Assembly: GCF_026627255.1 (NCBI RefSeq)
Contig: NZ_JAPNLM010000014.1
Location: forward strand, 1 to 64,000
DNA length: 64,000 bases
DNA from: Streptomyces antarcticus
GTDB taxonomy: Bacteria > Actinomycetota > Actinomycetes > Streptomycetales > Streptomycetaceae
Direction: 5' to 3'
How positions within the stretch are numbered: the stretch's first letter is position 1; every line of letters begins with the position of its first letter. Below are positions 17,628 to 25,003 of this stretch, in pieces. The translations under genes were made by a program, and so were the position numbers. Below the pieces are notes generated by a model, which was not told where the DNA came from, did not search any database, and saw only the letters and a program-made list of their open reading frames with translations.

Positions 17628-18680
17628 ATGAGCCCCACCAGCCCCAGTACCAGCCCCAGTACGACGGCGACGGCCACGTCGATCGCGCCCGGCCCTGCCC
17701 TGGTTGCCGGTCGCGGCGGGCTTTCCGGCGCCGTGGTGGAGGCGCTGCGTCACGGTGGCCCGCCGGACTACGCCCCGGGAGCGGTATTGAAGGCCGACCC
17801 GTGGGGGGAGGACCTCCAGCTGGCCCTCTACCTGCTCTACGAACTGCACTACCGGGGCTTCGCGGGCGTGGACGACGAACGGGAATGGGACCCGGACCTG
17901 CTCCGGCTGCGCCAGGCCCTGGAAGCCCGCTTCCTGCACGCCCTGCGCACCGATCTGTCCGCGGCGCCCGCATCGGTGGACGAGGCCTTCGCCCCGCTGC
18001 TCGTGGAACCCGCCGACCCCGCCGGCAGCCTCAGCCACCGGCTCGCGACCCGGGGCGAGCTGTGGCAGCTCCGCGAATACGCCGCCCTGCGCTCCCTCTA
18101 CCACCTCAAGGAAGCCGACCCGCACCTGTGGGTGATCCCCCGGCTGACCGGCCGCGCCAAGGCCGCCATGGCCGCCATCGAGTACGACGAGTTCGGCGCG
18201 GGACACCCCGACCGGATCCACGCCCGGCTTTTCGCCGGCCTCATGAACGACCTCGGCCTGGACCCCGCCTACGGCCGCTACCTCGACCAGGCCCCCGCAC
18301 CCCTCCTCGCCACCGTCAACCTCATGTCCCTCTTCGGCCTGCACCGCGCCCTGCGCGGCGCACTCGTCGGCCACTTCGCCTGCCTCGAGGTCACCTCCCC
18401 ACCCGGCTCCCGCCGCCTGGCCAAGGCCATGCACCGCTGCCAAGCCGGCCCCGCCGCCGAACACTTCTACACCGAACACGTCGAAGCCGACGCCGTCCAC
18501 GAACACGTCGTACGCCACGACGTCATCGGCGGCCTCCTCACCGACGAACCCCACCTCGAACCCGACATCGCCTTCGGCTGCGCCGCGACCCTCCACCTCG
18601 AAGACCGCCTCACCCACCACATCCACACCGCCTGGGAACAAGGACACTCCTCACTCCGCACCCCGCTGCCCGAGCGCTGA
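17628..18680 (+). CDS. Iron-containing redox enzyme family protein (haem-oxygenase-like fold)
   Basis: A 350-residue protein of the iron-containing redox enzyme family, which shares the haem-oxygenase-like (HDO/TENA) all-helical fold and, in characterised members, uses a di-iron centre. The first ~30 residues are Ser/Thr-rich linker. Candidate metal ligands lie in IEYDEFGAGHPDRIHARLF (Glu and His residues), AEHFYTEHVEADAVHEH and DIAFGCAATLHLEDRLTHH; the spacing fits the three carboxylate/histidine helices of the fold. No substrate can be named. ATG 17628 follows GTG 17625 directly; ACAGG lies seven bases upstream of the ATG. It has no obvious operon partner; the next gene starts 134 bases later. 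Confidence 0.82.
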   Translation: MSPTSPSTSPSTTATATSIAPGPALVAGRGGLSGAVVEALRHGGPPDYAPGAVLKADPWGEDLQLALYLLYELHYRGFAGVDDEREWDPDLLRLRQALEARFLHALRTDLSAAPASVDEAFAPLLVEPADPAGSLSHRLATRGELWQLREYAALRSLYHLKEADPHLWVIPRLTGRAKAAMAAIEYDEFGAGHPDRIHARLFAGLMNDLGLDPAYGRYLDQAPAPLLATVNLMSLFGLHRALRGALVGHFACLEVTSPPGSRRLAKAMHRCQAGPAAEHFYTEHVEADAVHEHVVRHDVIGGLLTDEPHLEPDIAFGCAATLHLEDRLTHHIHTAWEQGHSSLRTPLPER

Positions 18681-18814
18681 CGGCTCCGCGCCCGGCGGAC
18701 GCGGCGCCGGATGGCGCGGTCACCCGGATGGCGCGGTCTCCCGTACGGCCGGTCCACCCGTACGGGCGCGTGCCCGGAGGGTTTCGGGCGTGCAGGACCG
18801 GTTACGCGCTCCTT

Positions 18815-19504
18815 ATGACGCCTACGAAGCCGGCGGACCCGCCCACCGGGCAGGTGCCCCATAGCCTGAGTCCCCCGATCCCCGCTGACGGCCCCCTGCC
18901 CAAGGACCACACCCAGGCGATCCTGGAGACCACCAAGCTGGTGGCGGCGCTGCTGAAGCGGTCAGGGCCGCCGTTCGCGCTCGCCGGCAGCGTGGCCGCG
19001 TTCGCCCACGGACTGCCGGCCCGGTTCCAGCACGACACCGACTTCTGTGTCCGGCCCGAGGACGCCGACGCGGCCGTCAAGGCCCTGGAGGAGGGCGGGA
19101 TCGAGATGCGCCGGGCCCCCGAGGACTGGCTCGTCAAGGGCCGCTCCGGCGGGGAGGAGATCGACCTGATCTTCGAGCTGGCCCGGCGGCCGGTGAGTAC
19201 GGAACTCCTGGAGCGGGCGGACGTCAAAGCGGTGGACTCGGTGTGGATGCCCGTCCTCGCACCCACCGACCTCATGGACAGCCGGCTCGCGGCCCTCTGC
19301 GAGCACTACTGCGACTTCGGCGACCTGCTGCCCATGGCGCGCATGCTGAGGGAGCAGATCGACTGGGTCCGGCTGGACCGCGCCTACCGGTCGGAACCGC
19401 TGCCCGACGCGTTCCTCCACCTCCTGGAGCGGCTGCGCGTCATAGACGACCGCGGCGCCGCACGGTCCGCGCACGACGGGCCGGCACGGAAGGGAACCTC
19501 ATGA
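18815..19504 (+). CDS. Nucleotidyltransferase-fold protein (AbiEii/MNT-like)
   Basis: A 229-residue protein with a minimal nucleotidyltransferase core. FALAGSVAAFAHGLPARF contains the GS motif, HDTDFCVRPEDA supplies the DxD pair and GEEIDLIFELA the third carboxylate, in the usual order and spacing. The C-terminal ~90 residues are helical (LMDSRLAALCEHYCDFGDLL). Such proteins transfer NMP to RNA, protein or small molecules, and include toxin-antitoxin members, but the substrate here is unknown. The start is uncertain: no good ribosome binding site precedes ATG 18815 and the first 25 residues are Pro-rich. Its stop overlaps the next start (ATGA), and that gene in turn overlaps a phosphoesterase gene. 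Confidence 0.75.
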   Translation: MTPTKPADPPTGQVPHSLSPPIPADGPLPKDHTQAILETTKLVAALLKRSGPPFALAGSVAAFAHGLPARFQHDTDFCVRPEDADAAVKALEEGGIEMRRAPEDWLVKGRSGGEEIDLIFELARRPVSTELLERADVKAVDSVWMPVLAPTDLMDSRLAALCEHYCDFGDLLPMARMLREQIDWVRLDRAYRSEPLPDAFLHLLERLRVIDDRGAARSAHDGPARKGTS

Positions 19505-19755
19505 CCTCGCACGACATGGTGGAGTACCGCATCGCGCACCTGCTCGACCGGCTGGCCCGCGAGGACCTCGCCGAGCTGGGCGTACGGGTCGAGGCCCACG
19601 GAGCGGGCGTCCTGGTCCGGGGCGGCGTCTCCAGCCCCGAGTGCCGGGCGGAGGTCCTGCGCTTCGCCGCGGAGGAGCTCGCCGGGCTGGAGTGGCGCGA
19701 GGACGTCACGGTCTGCCGCCCCGGCCCGCCCGACCACTCCGAGGAGCTGTCGTGA
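19501..19755 (+). CDS. 84-residue BON-like small protein
   Basis: A small protein whose pattern (Y-I-hydrophobic-LL-RL, LGVRVEAHGAGVLVRGGV, then a helix and VTVC) resembles a BON domain, a fold that binds phospholipid or other hydrophobic ligands. No signal peptide or membrane segment is present, so it should be cytoplasmic. It is translationally locked between the nucleotidyltransferase and phosphoesterase genes by four-base overlaps on both sides, with AGGGAA just upstream of its ATG. The fold call is tentative; equal stoichiometric production with both enzymes suggests it is a partner or substrate carrier. Confidence 0.75.
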   Translation: MTSHDMVEYRIAHLLDRLAREDLAELGVRVEAHGAGVLVRGGVSSPECRAEVLRFAAEELAGLEWREDVTVCRPGPPDHSEELS

Positions 19756-20498
19756 TCCGCGTGGCAGCCGTCGGGGACATCCACCTCGGCCCCGGCAGCG
19801 CGGGAGCCCTCCGGCCCGCCTTCGCCACCCTGGGCGACTGCGCGGACCTCCTCCTGCTGGCCGGCGACCTGACGCGGCACGGCACCCGCGAGGAGGCACG
19901 GGTCGTCGCCGGCGAGGTGGCGGGACTCGGCGTCCCCGTCATCGCGGTGCTCGGCAACCACGACTATCAGAGCGACCAGGAAGAAGCCGTCGCGCAGGAG
20001 CTGACCGCCGTCGGAGTCCACGTCTTGGAGGGCACGGGAACGGTCCTCGACGTCGGCGGTACGAAAGTAGGCGTCGCCGGGACCAAGGGCTTCTGCGGGG
20101 GCTTCGCCGGACGCAGCGGCAGCGAGTTCGGCGAACCGGAGATGAAGGCGTTCATCCGGTACACCCGCACCTGCGCCGACGGGCTGGCCGGGGCACTGCG
20201 CGAGCTCCGGGAGGGCGGCTGCGACCTGCGCATCGCCCTCACCCACTTCGCACCCGTGCCGGACACGCTCGCGGGCGAGCCGCTGGAGATCTACCCCTTT
20301 CTCGGCAGCTACCTCCTCGCGGAGGCGATGGACGAGGCGGGAGCGGACCTGGCCGTCCACGGACACGCGCACTCCGGTACCGAGCACGGCATGACGGCGG
20401 GCGGAGTCCGGGTGCGCAACGTGGCGATGCCGGTCATCGACCGGGCCTTCGCCGTCTATCACCTTCCGGGCCGCGTGGAGGCGCCGGCGGGTCCGTGA
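19752..20498 (+). CDS. Calcineurin-like metallophosphoesterase
   Basis: A 248-residue metallophosphoesterase with every family motif: GDIHLG (residues 8-13), GDLTRHG, GNHDY, the LTHFAP histidine and GHAHSG. These bind two metal ions that hydrolyse phosphomono- or diesters. No signal peptide. It is the last gene of the three-gene unit and ends at a 19-bp hairpin terminator. Pairing an NMP transferase with a phosphodiesterase suggests addition and removal of a modification, but this is inference. Confidence 0.88.
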   Translation: MIRVAAVGDIHLGPGSAGALRPAFATLGDCADLLLLAGDLTRHGTREEARVVAGEVAGLGVPVIAVLGNHDYQSDQEEAVAQELTAVGVHVLEGTGTVLDVGGTKVGVAGTKGFCGGFAGRSGSEFGEPEMKAFIRYTRTCADGLAGALRELREGGCDLRIALTHFAPVPDTLAGEPLEIYPFLGSYLLAEAMDEAGADLAVHGHAHSGTEHGMTAGGVRVRNVAMPVIDRAFAVYHLPGRVEAPAGP

Positions 20499-20505
20499 CG
20501 GCCCG

Positions 20506-20552
20506 CACGGTGGCGGCCCCGCCCTTGTTCCGCGGGCGGGGCCGCCACCGTG
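20506..20552 (+). terminator. Terminator after the nucleotidyltransferase/phosphoesterase operon
   Basis: Perfect 19-bp stem (20506-20524 with 20534-20552) and a nine-base loop, eight bases after the stop. Confidence 0.85.
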
Positions 20553-20612
20553 TGCCGGAGCGTGCTCCGGGCCGTCCGGCTCCAGGCCGTCCCGGCTCCG
20601 GGGGGACGTGCG

Positions 20613-20647
20613 ACGGGGCCGGGACCGCGGTGCGGTCCCGGCCCCGT
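20613..20647 (-). terminator. Terminator after the CsbD gene
   Basis: Perfect 16-bp stem (20613-20628 with 20632-20647) and a three-base loop, 13 bases downstream of the minus-strand CsbD stop. Confidence 0.8.
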
Positions 20648-20659
20648 GCGCGAGAGGCG

Positions 20660-20833
20660 TCAGTGCTTGAAGGTGTCCTTGACCTTCTCCTTGGCTTCGC
20701 GCGCGTCGCCCTTGGCCTGCTCGGTGCGACCCTCGGCGGTCAGTCGCTCATTGCCCGTCAGGCGGCCGGCGGCTTCCTTGAGCTTGCCCTTGGCCTGCTC
20801 GCCCTTGGCCTCGGTCTTCTGCTCACCAGACAT
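20660..20833 (-). CDS. CsbD family general stress protein, 57 residues
   Basis: Very short, Lys/Glu/Ala-rich protein starting MSGEQKTEAKGEQAKGK and ending in DREAKEKVKDTFKH-like sequence (DAREAKEKVKDTFKH). This is the CsbD family, in which the repeated AKG-EAAGRLTGNE pattern is typical. CsbD proteins are sigma-B-dependent stress proteins in Bacillus; actinomycetes carry several. ATG 20833 is preceded by AGGGAG (20843-20848) at nine bases. No membrane segment. It has its own terminator and is probably transcribed alone. Confidence 0.92.
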   Translation of the reverse strand: MSGEQKTEAKGEQAKGKLKEAAGRLTGNERLTAEGRTEQAKGDAREAKEKVKDTFKH

Positions 20834-21086
20834 TGCCGATCACTCCCTGTGCGGTAGAAAACGTCTTACGCACCCTCGTATGACCGGCGAACTCTCCTTG
20901 AAACGGGCCGGTCCGGCCTTTTCCTCCGGCGCCGTGTCAGGAGGGCGGGTACGGGGCCGCGGAGGCTTGTCCGGCGAGCCGCGCGACGAGGCGCCCGTCA
21001 GGCGCCCGGTACGAGTGGGTGTTCCCGCGGTTGGTGGGTAGTCGCGCCGTGACAGCGGCGTACGCGAACGAGGAAGGGACACCCCG

Positions 21087-21581
21087 ATGACCGACCAGCC
21101 CCACAGTCACGAACCCACCCCCTCGCCCGAGGAACCGCGCAACCGGACGGAGCACACCCGGGACGAGTTCGGCCGGCGCATCGAGGCCCTGGCGGGCGTG
21201 GCGGGCGAGGCCGACGTCACGGCGCGGGCCGAGGAGGCGGCGGCCGGGGCACAGGACAGGGCCGTCACGGCGAAGGAGCAGGCCGTGCGGAAGGCGGCGC
21301 TGGTCACCGACCAGATCCGCGACACGGCGGGACAGGCCGCGCGCCTGGTGAAGGACACGACCCCGGACGCCGTACTGGACCAGGCGGCTCACGCGTCCCG
21401 GCTGGTGGGCCAGGCCACGGCCCGCGCGGGCCGGTTCGCGGCGGAGAACACTCCCGAACCGGTTCTCGACAGGGCCGGGCAGGCCGCATCCGTGGCGCGG
21501 GCCAACAGGACTCCGCTGCTCGCCGCCGGCGCCTTCCTCGTCGTGTTCCTGCTGGTGCGGCGTGGCCGGGGGCGCAAGTGA
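21087..21581 (+). CDS. DUF3618-type membrane-anchored protein
   Basis: A 164-residue protein with a charged N-terminus, a DUF3618-like segment (RNRTEHTRDEFGRRIEALAG, about residues 19-38), a long Ala/Glu/Arg-rich helical stretch, and a single C-terminal membrane helix (about 143-158, LLAAGAFLVVFLLV) followed by RRGRGRK. It is therefore a tail-anchored cytoplasmic protein. GAGGAAGGG lies before the ATG. Its stop overlaps the start of the DUF4235 gene, and the DUF3618-DUF4235 pair is common in actinomycetes. Its role is unknown; such pairs are usually linked to envelope or osmotic stress. Confidence 0.85.
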   Translation: MTDQPHSHEPTPSPEEPRNRTEHTRDEFGRRIEALAGVAGEADVTARAEEAAAGAQDRAVTAKEQAVRKAALVTDQIRDTAGQAARLVKDTTPDAVLDQAAHASRLVGQATARAGRFAAENTPEPVLDRAGQAASVARANRTPLLAAGAFLVVFLLVRRGRGRK

Positions 21582-21844
21582 ACGCGGCCAAGATCGCCTA
21601 CAAGCCGGTCGGACTGGCGCTGGGCGCCGCCAGCGGCATGATCGCGGGGATCGCCTTCAAGCAGGCCTGGAAGCTGATCGAGGGGGAGGGTGACGCCCCC
21701 GACGCCACCGACGAGGACCGCTCCTGGAAGCAGATCCTCATCGCCGCCGGCCTCCAGGGGGCGATCTTCGCCGTCGTCAAGGCCACCGTGGACCGGTCCG
21801 GTGCCGTGGCGACGCGGCGTGTGACGGGCACCTGGCCGGGCTGA
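21578..21844 (+). CDS. DUF4235 membrane protein
   Basis: An 88-residue protein with two membrane helices (about residues 10-27 VGLALGAASGMIAGIAF and 52-68 LIAAGLQGAIFAVVKA) and the DUF4235 pattern, in which a basic loop and a RSWKQIL turn lie between them. The GTG start overlaps the DUF3618 stop (GTGA), so the two are co-translated. The C-terminus (VDRSGAVATRRVTGTWPG) matches the family end. Function unknown. A terminator follows at 21854-21881. Confidence 0.88.
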   Translation: MNAAKIAYKPVGLALGAASGMIAGIAFKQAWKLIEGEGDAPDATDEDRSWKQILIAAGLQGAIFAVVKATVDRSGAVATRRVTGTWPG

Positions 21845-21853
21845 GCGCCGACC

Positions 21854-21881
21854 GCCGCCCGCCCCCGGAGGGGCGGGCGGC
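21854..21881 (+). terminator. Terminator after DUF4235
   Basis: A 12-bp stem (21854-21865 with 21870-21881) and the loop CGGA, ten bases after the stop. Confidence 0.8.
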
Positions 21882-22005
21882 CGGCCGGGTGCGCGGCGCC
21901 GTACGGAGCGGCGGAGCCCTGCGCCAACCACGGGCCCCCGGAGGCGGCCCCGCGCACGCCGCGCACCCCGAACGCGCCGCACATGCCGCTCGCCGCGTTT
22001 CACCT

Positions 22006-22041
22006 CAGGGCCCGGCCGGACTTCCCCCCGGCCGGGCCCTG
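22006..22041 (-). terminator. Terminator after the SsgA-like gene
   Basis: Perfect 14-bp stem (22006-22019 with 22028-22041) and loop ACTTCCCC, downstream of the minus-strand stop at 22079. Confidence 0.8.
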
Positions 22042-22078
22042 CCCGCGTGGTGTGCCCCGCCGGGCCGCCGGCGCGGGT

Positions 22079-22486
22079 TCAGCGGGCCAGCAGCTCGTCG
22101 AGGAACGCGTCGGCGTCGGAGGTCTCGGCTCCGGGTGCGGCGACCGCGTACGTCTCGTCGAGGAACCGGGCCATCGCGCGGGCGTCGAGGAGCAGGATCG
22201 CCCCCTGCCCGCCCGGGGAATCCCGCAGTTCCACGCGGACGGCCTCGCCGTCGGGCGTCCACTGCGGCCGGAACGCGACGTCTCCCTCGCCCACCGGGCG
22301 GTGGAGGCCCTCGGCCGGCATCTGGCGGTCGAAGCACCAGGACGGCAGGCCCGCGTACCGGGTGACGAACCGCGCCCGCACCGCGTACGGGTCGGCGCGG
22401 TCACAGGAGAACCGGCCGAGCAGGGGGACGACGTCCCCCGTAGCCGCCTGGAGGCGGACGCTGATCAGGGCGGCCACAGGGGACAT
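22079..22486 (-). CDS. SsgA-like sporulation and cell-division protein
   Basis: A 135-residue SsgA-like protein (SALP), a family confined to sporulating actinomycetes that guides septum placement, peptidoglycan maintenance and spore separation. Family blocks are ADPYAVRARFV, the WCFDRQMPAEGLHRPVGEGD core and AVRVELRDSPGGQGAILLL. Which paralogue (SsgA-SsgG) cannot be decided by eye. ATG 22486 was preferred to GTG 22492 because GGAGG (22496-22500) then sits at nine bases rather than three. It lies between a MEDS signalling pair and envelope proteins, on its own transcript with a terminator. Confidence 0.9.
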   Translation of the reverse strand: MSPVAALISVRLQAATGDVVPLLGRFSCDRADPYAVRARFVTRYAGLPSWCFDRQMPAEGLHRPVGEGDVAFRPQWTPDGEAVRVELRDSPGGQGAILLLDARAMARFLDETYAVAAPGAETSDADAFLDELLAR

Positions 22487-22667
22487 CAACACGGGCCTCC
22501 GGGAAGGGGCTGCTCAGCCGCCTCCCGTGTGCCCCTTCTCCGGCGAGCCACGCTGCGCCGTCCGACTGAACCGCCGAACCGGGCTGTTGAGCCGCGCTTC
22601 CGAGCGGTACGGCTGAGCAGCGCCCATCAGCGGCGCCGTCCCCGCACGGGTGGTGCACCGCCCCGGC

Positions 22668-22736
22668 TCACGCCGGTTCGGTGGCCTCGGTGAACGTCGC
22701 CACCACCGGTCTCAGTGCTCTGTCCCACTCGGGCAT
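22668..22736 (-). CDS. Possible 22-residue small protein
   Basis: MPEWDRALRPVVATFTEA (18 of 22 residues shown) is preceded by GGAGGTG (22741-22747) at only four bases. This is among the best Shine-Dalgarno sequences in the window. The peptide is amphipathic and matches nothing I know. It lies between the minus-strand MEDS-ATPase gene and the SsgA-like gene and could be a leader or a genuine micro-protein. The remaining bases of the 22487-22821 gap hold nothing else recognised. Confidence 0.35.
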   Translation of the reverse strand: MPEWDRALRPVVATFTEATEPA

Positions 22737-22821
22737 GCGCCACCTCCGGGATGCCGTATGCCCGGTCGGGCCCGGTCAACGCGGCCACGGCCGGACCTGC
22801 GGCGGAACCGGGCTCAGCGCC

Positions 22822-23826
22822 TCAGGACAGGTCCATGTGCAGCCGTACGGTGGTGCCGTGCTCGTGGGTGTCGATCTCCACGAGGTCGCACAGCTGGCGC
22901 ACCGCCCACAGCCCGTGGCCCCGTCGCCGGGCCGGGTCCGGCGGAAGGTAGCCCGCGTACCAGTCGGCTCCGGTCCGGCCGGGGTCGGTGACGTCGCACA
23001 CGATCCGGTGACCGGAGCGCCCCAGCGTGAGCAGGCCGTGGCCGGCGCCGTGCTGGACGGCGTTCGTGGCGACCTCGTTGACGGCGAGCACGAGCCGCCG
23101 CGCCCCGGAAGGGGACATGCCCAGGGAGACGGCGGCCTCCGCCACGAAGGCCCGTGCCCGGCCCAGATCGGCCCCGAACCGCTGCTCGGCGGCCGCCCGG
23201 CCCGGTGCCGGAAACGGTGCCACCGGCCGCTTCCAGGCCCCGCCCGGCGTGGTCGGCGCGACGTAGCGGTCGCTCGGCCGCGGGCCCGGGCCGGTCACCA
23301 GCTGGGGGTGGGTCCGCAGGGCGTCCCGGACCACCGGGGCGGGCAGGGACCGGGTGTCGTAGGGGCACACGATCCATGCCGGGCAGGGGGCGAAGGCGAG
23401 GTTGATCGCCGCCTCGTACCGGGTCCACTCCGCCGTCTCGACCGCGTCGCGACCGTGCCACACCGGTTCCCCGATCACCCGCACCCGCCGGTGCCCGCCC
23501 TTCACCGTGTGCCGCTCGACGTAGCGGTGGTACGCGCTCAGCGTGCGGCCCGGACTCCGGTACCAGCGGTCGGACGGGACGAACTCCACCTGGCCGGCTG
23601 CATCGCCCAGCTCTTGGCGCAGCAGGTCGATGTTGGCTTCGGTGGTCACCGCGAGGACGGCGTCGTCCGCGTGGAGGCCGTCCAGGCAGAACGGCACGGT
23701 CGAGGCCAGGAACGCGTCGTCGGTGCCGTAGACCAGCGCCTGGTGGATCAGGAGCGAGCCCTCGTCGGGCCGAGGGACCGGGGGGACCGGGGGGACCGGG
23801 GGGACCGCCGGGGGGATCAGGGTCAT
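22822..23826 (-). CDS. MEDS sensor fused to an anti-sigma-type ATPase
   Basis: A 334-residue two-domain protein. Residues about 25-195 form a MEDS domain (IHQALVYGTDDAFLASTVPF ... CPAWIVCPYDTRSL), a sensory fold first described in DcmR and related methylotroph regulators. Residues about 215-334 form a GHKL ATPase of the RsbW/SpoIIAB type, with LVLAVNEVATNAVQHG (N-box), DVTDPG and RGHGLWAVRQLCD (G-box) and a final TTVRLHMDLS. The N-terminus has a PPVPPVPPVPRP repeat. It starts in the stop of the MEDS-STAS gene (ATGA), so a sensor-linked kinase and a sensor-linked STAS protein are made together. It probably binds and sequesters a sigma factor or a STAS antagonist. Confidence 0.88.
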   Translation of the reverse strand: MTLIPPAVPPVPPVPPVPRPDEGSLLIHQALVYGTDDAFLASTVPFCLDGLHADDAVLAVTTEANIDLLRQELGDAAGQVEFVPSDRWYRSPGRTLSAYHRYVERHTVKGGHRRVRVIGEPVWHGRDAVETAEWTRYEAAINLAFAPCPAWIVCPYDTRSLPAPVVRDALRTHPQLVTGPGPRPSDRYVAPTTPGGAWKRPVAPFPAPGRAAAEQRFGADLGRARAFVAEAAVSLGMSPSGARRLVLAVNEVATNAVQHGAGHGLLTLGRSGHRIVCDVTDPGRTGADWYAGYLPPDPARRRGHGLWAVRQLCDLVEIDTHEHGTTVRLHMDLS

Positions 23827-24716
23827 GACGCCGTCTCCCGGGCGGTGACGATGAGGGACGGGGTCTCGTCCCAGCCGACCATGCCGACCACCTGGCACAG
23901 CAGCGGGGCGAGGTCCACCACGTGCAGCCGGCGATCCGCCGGAAGCCGCCCGGCCGCGTGAGCCAGCGCCCGTACGCCGGCCAGGTCGATGAACTCCAGG
24001 GCGCTCATGTCCACCCACACGTCCCCCGACCAGTCCAACGTGGTCTCCAGCGCGGCGGCGAGCGCGTCGGTGGCGCGGTAGTCCACCGTGCCCACGACCC
24101 GCAGGGACCGCTGCCCGGCCCGGAAGCCGGGCACCAGCCGCAGACCGGGGGCCGAGTACAGCTCGTCCATTTCCACGGCGCCGGGGTGGCAGCGGTCGAA
24201 CGCGTCCAGCGCGTGCGGACCGAAGCGGCGGGCGTCGTACTGGCAGATCGCCGACGCCGGCTGCCCGGCGAACACCTCCGTGACCCGCCTCTCGTACCGT
24301 TCGAGCTGATCGGTTCCGGGTACGTGGCGCAGTGCCCAGCCCATCTCGCCGCTGACCCGGAAACCGCGGTACCCGGCCGTGAGGGAGTCCCGCACCTCCT
24401 GCCGCAGGGCGCGGGCCAGGGCCTCGGCGTCGAACGAGCCCGCCGCCAGGTAGCTCTCCTCGGCGGTGGTCACCCGCAGCTGGCCGCTCGCCAGCGCCCG
24501 CTGCGGATCGGCGCCCGCCGAGCCGAACCAGCTCAGCACCTCACGGGGATCACGCCGGTCGGCGAAGTACAGCACGCGCTCCCCGAGCTCCAGCCCCGCG
24601 GACACGTAGGCGGTGACCACCCGGCGCTGCTCCGCGTCGTCGGCGAACGCCAGACACAGGTGGTCACCGTGGGCCATGTCCTGGACCCGGCGTTCCCTGT
24701 CCGCCCGCGTGGTCAT
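23823..24716 (-). CDS. MEDS sensor fused to a STAS anti-anti-sigma domain
   Basis: A 297-residue protein with a MEDS domain (about residues 14-190: GDHLCLAFADDAEQ, GFRVSGEMGWAL, AICQYDARRFG) and a C-terminal STAS domain (about 205-297). The STAS segment includes VWVDMSALEFIDLAGVRALA, where the serine or threonine normally phosphorylated in the DSxG position is replaced: the motif reads DLAG. The domain pair mirrors the downstream MEDS-ATPase gene, and the four-base overlap implies a switch complex. ATG 24716 has no strong ribosome binding site. It is divergent from the hybrid kinase gene. Confidence 0.88.
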   Translation of the reverse strand: MTTRADRERRVQDMAHGDHLCLAFADDAEQRRVVTAYVSAGLELGERVLYFADRRDPREVLSWFGSAGADPQRALASGQLRVTTAEESYLAAGSFDAEALARALRQEVRDSLTAGYRGFRVSGEMGWALRHVPGTDQLERYERRVTEVFAGQPASAICQYDARRFGPHALDAFDRCHPGAVEMDELYSAPGLRLVPGFRAGQRSLRVVGTVDYRATDALAAALETTLDWSGDVWVDMSALEFIDLAGVRALAHAAGRLPADRRLHVVDLAPLLCQVVGMVGWDETPSLIVTARETAS

Positions 24717-25003
24717 CGGAGAGCCACAGTCTTCACCGTTCCATCCCCAGCCCCGCCGGTGCCCGTTACGGCTCCGCTGCGTGGAGCCCCGCCGGACACT
24801 CTAGGGGGTGTCGTCAAACGCCTTCCTGCCGTGCGGCGCCCCTCACGCACGCCCGCCTTTCGGCCCGGTGCCCGGCGGGCACCGGGCGCGGGTGGCCCGG
24901 CTGCTCACCGGTCCCGTACGTGCACCGGCGGCCGGGGGCATAGCCTGGCTCGGGCACGCTCGAACCTTCGGGCGGATCCTGGGTAGAGGGAGATGGGGCA
25001 GGG

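Noticed and set aside
18815..19755. Type IV toxin-antitoxin (AbiE) pair
   Set aside because: No AbiEi-type antitoxin is adjacent, and the second protein is BON-like.
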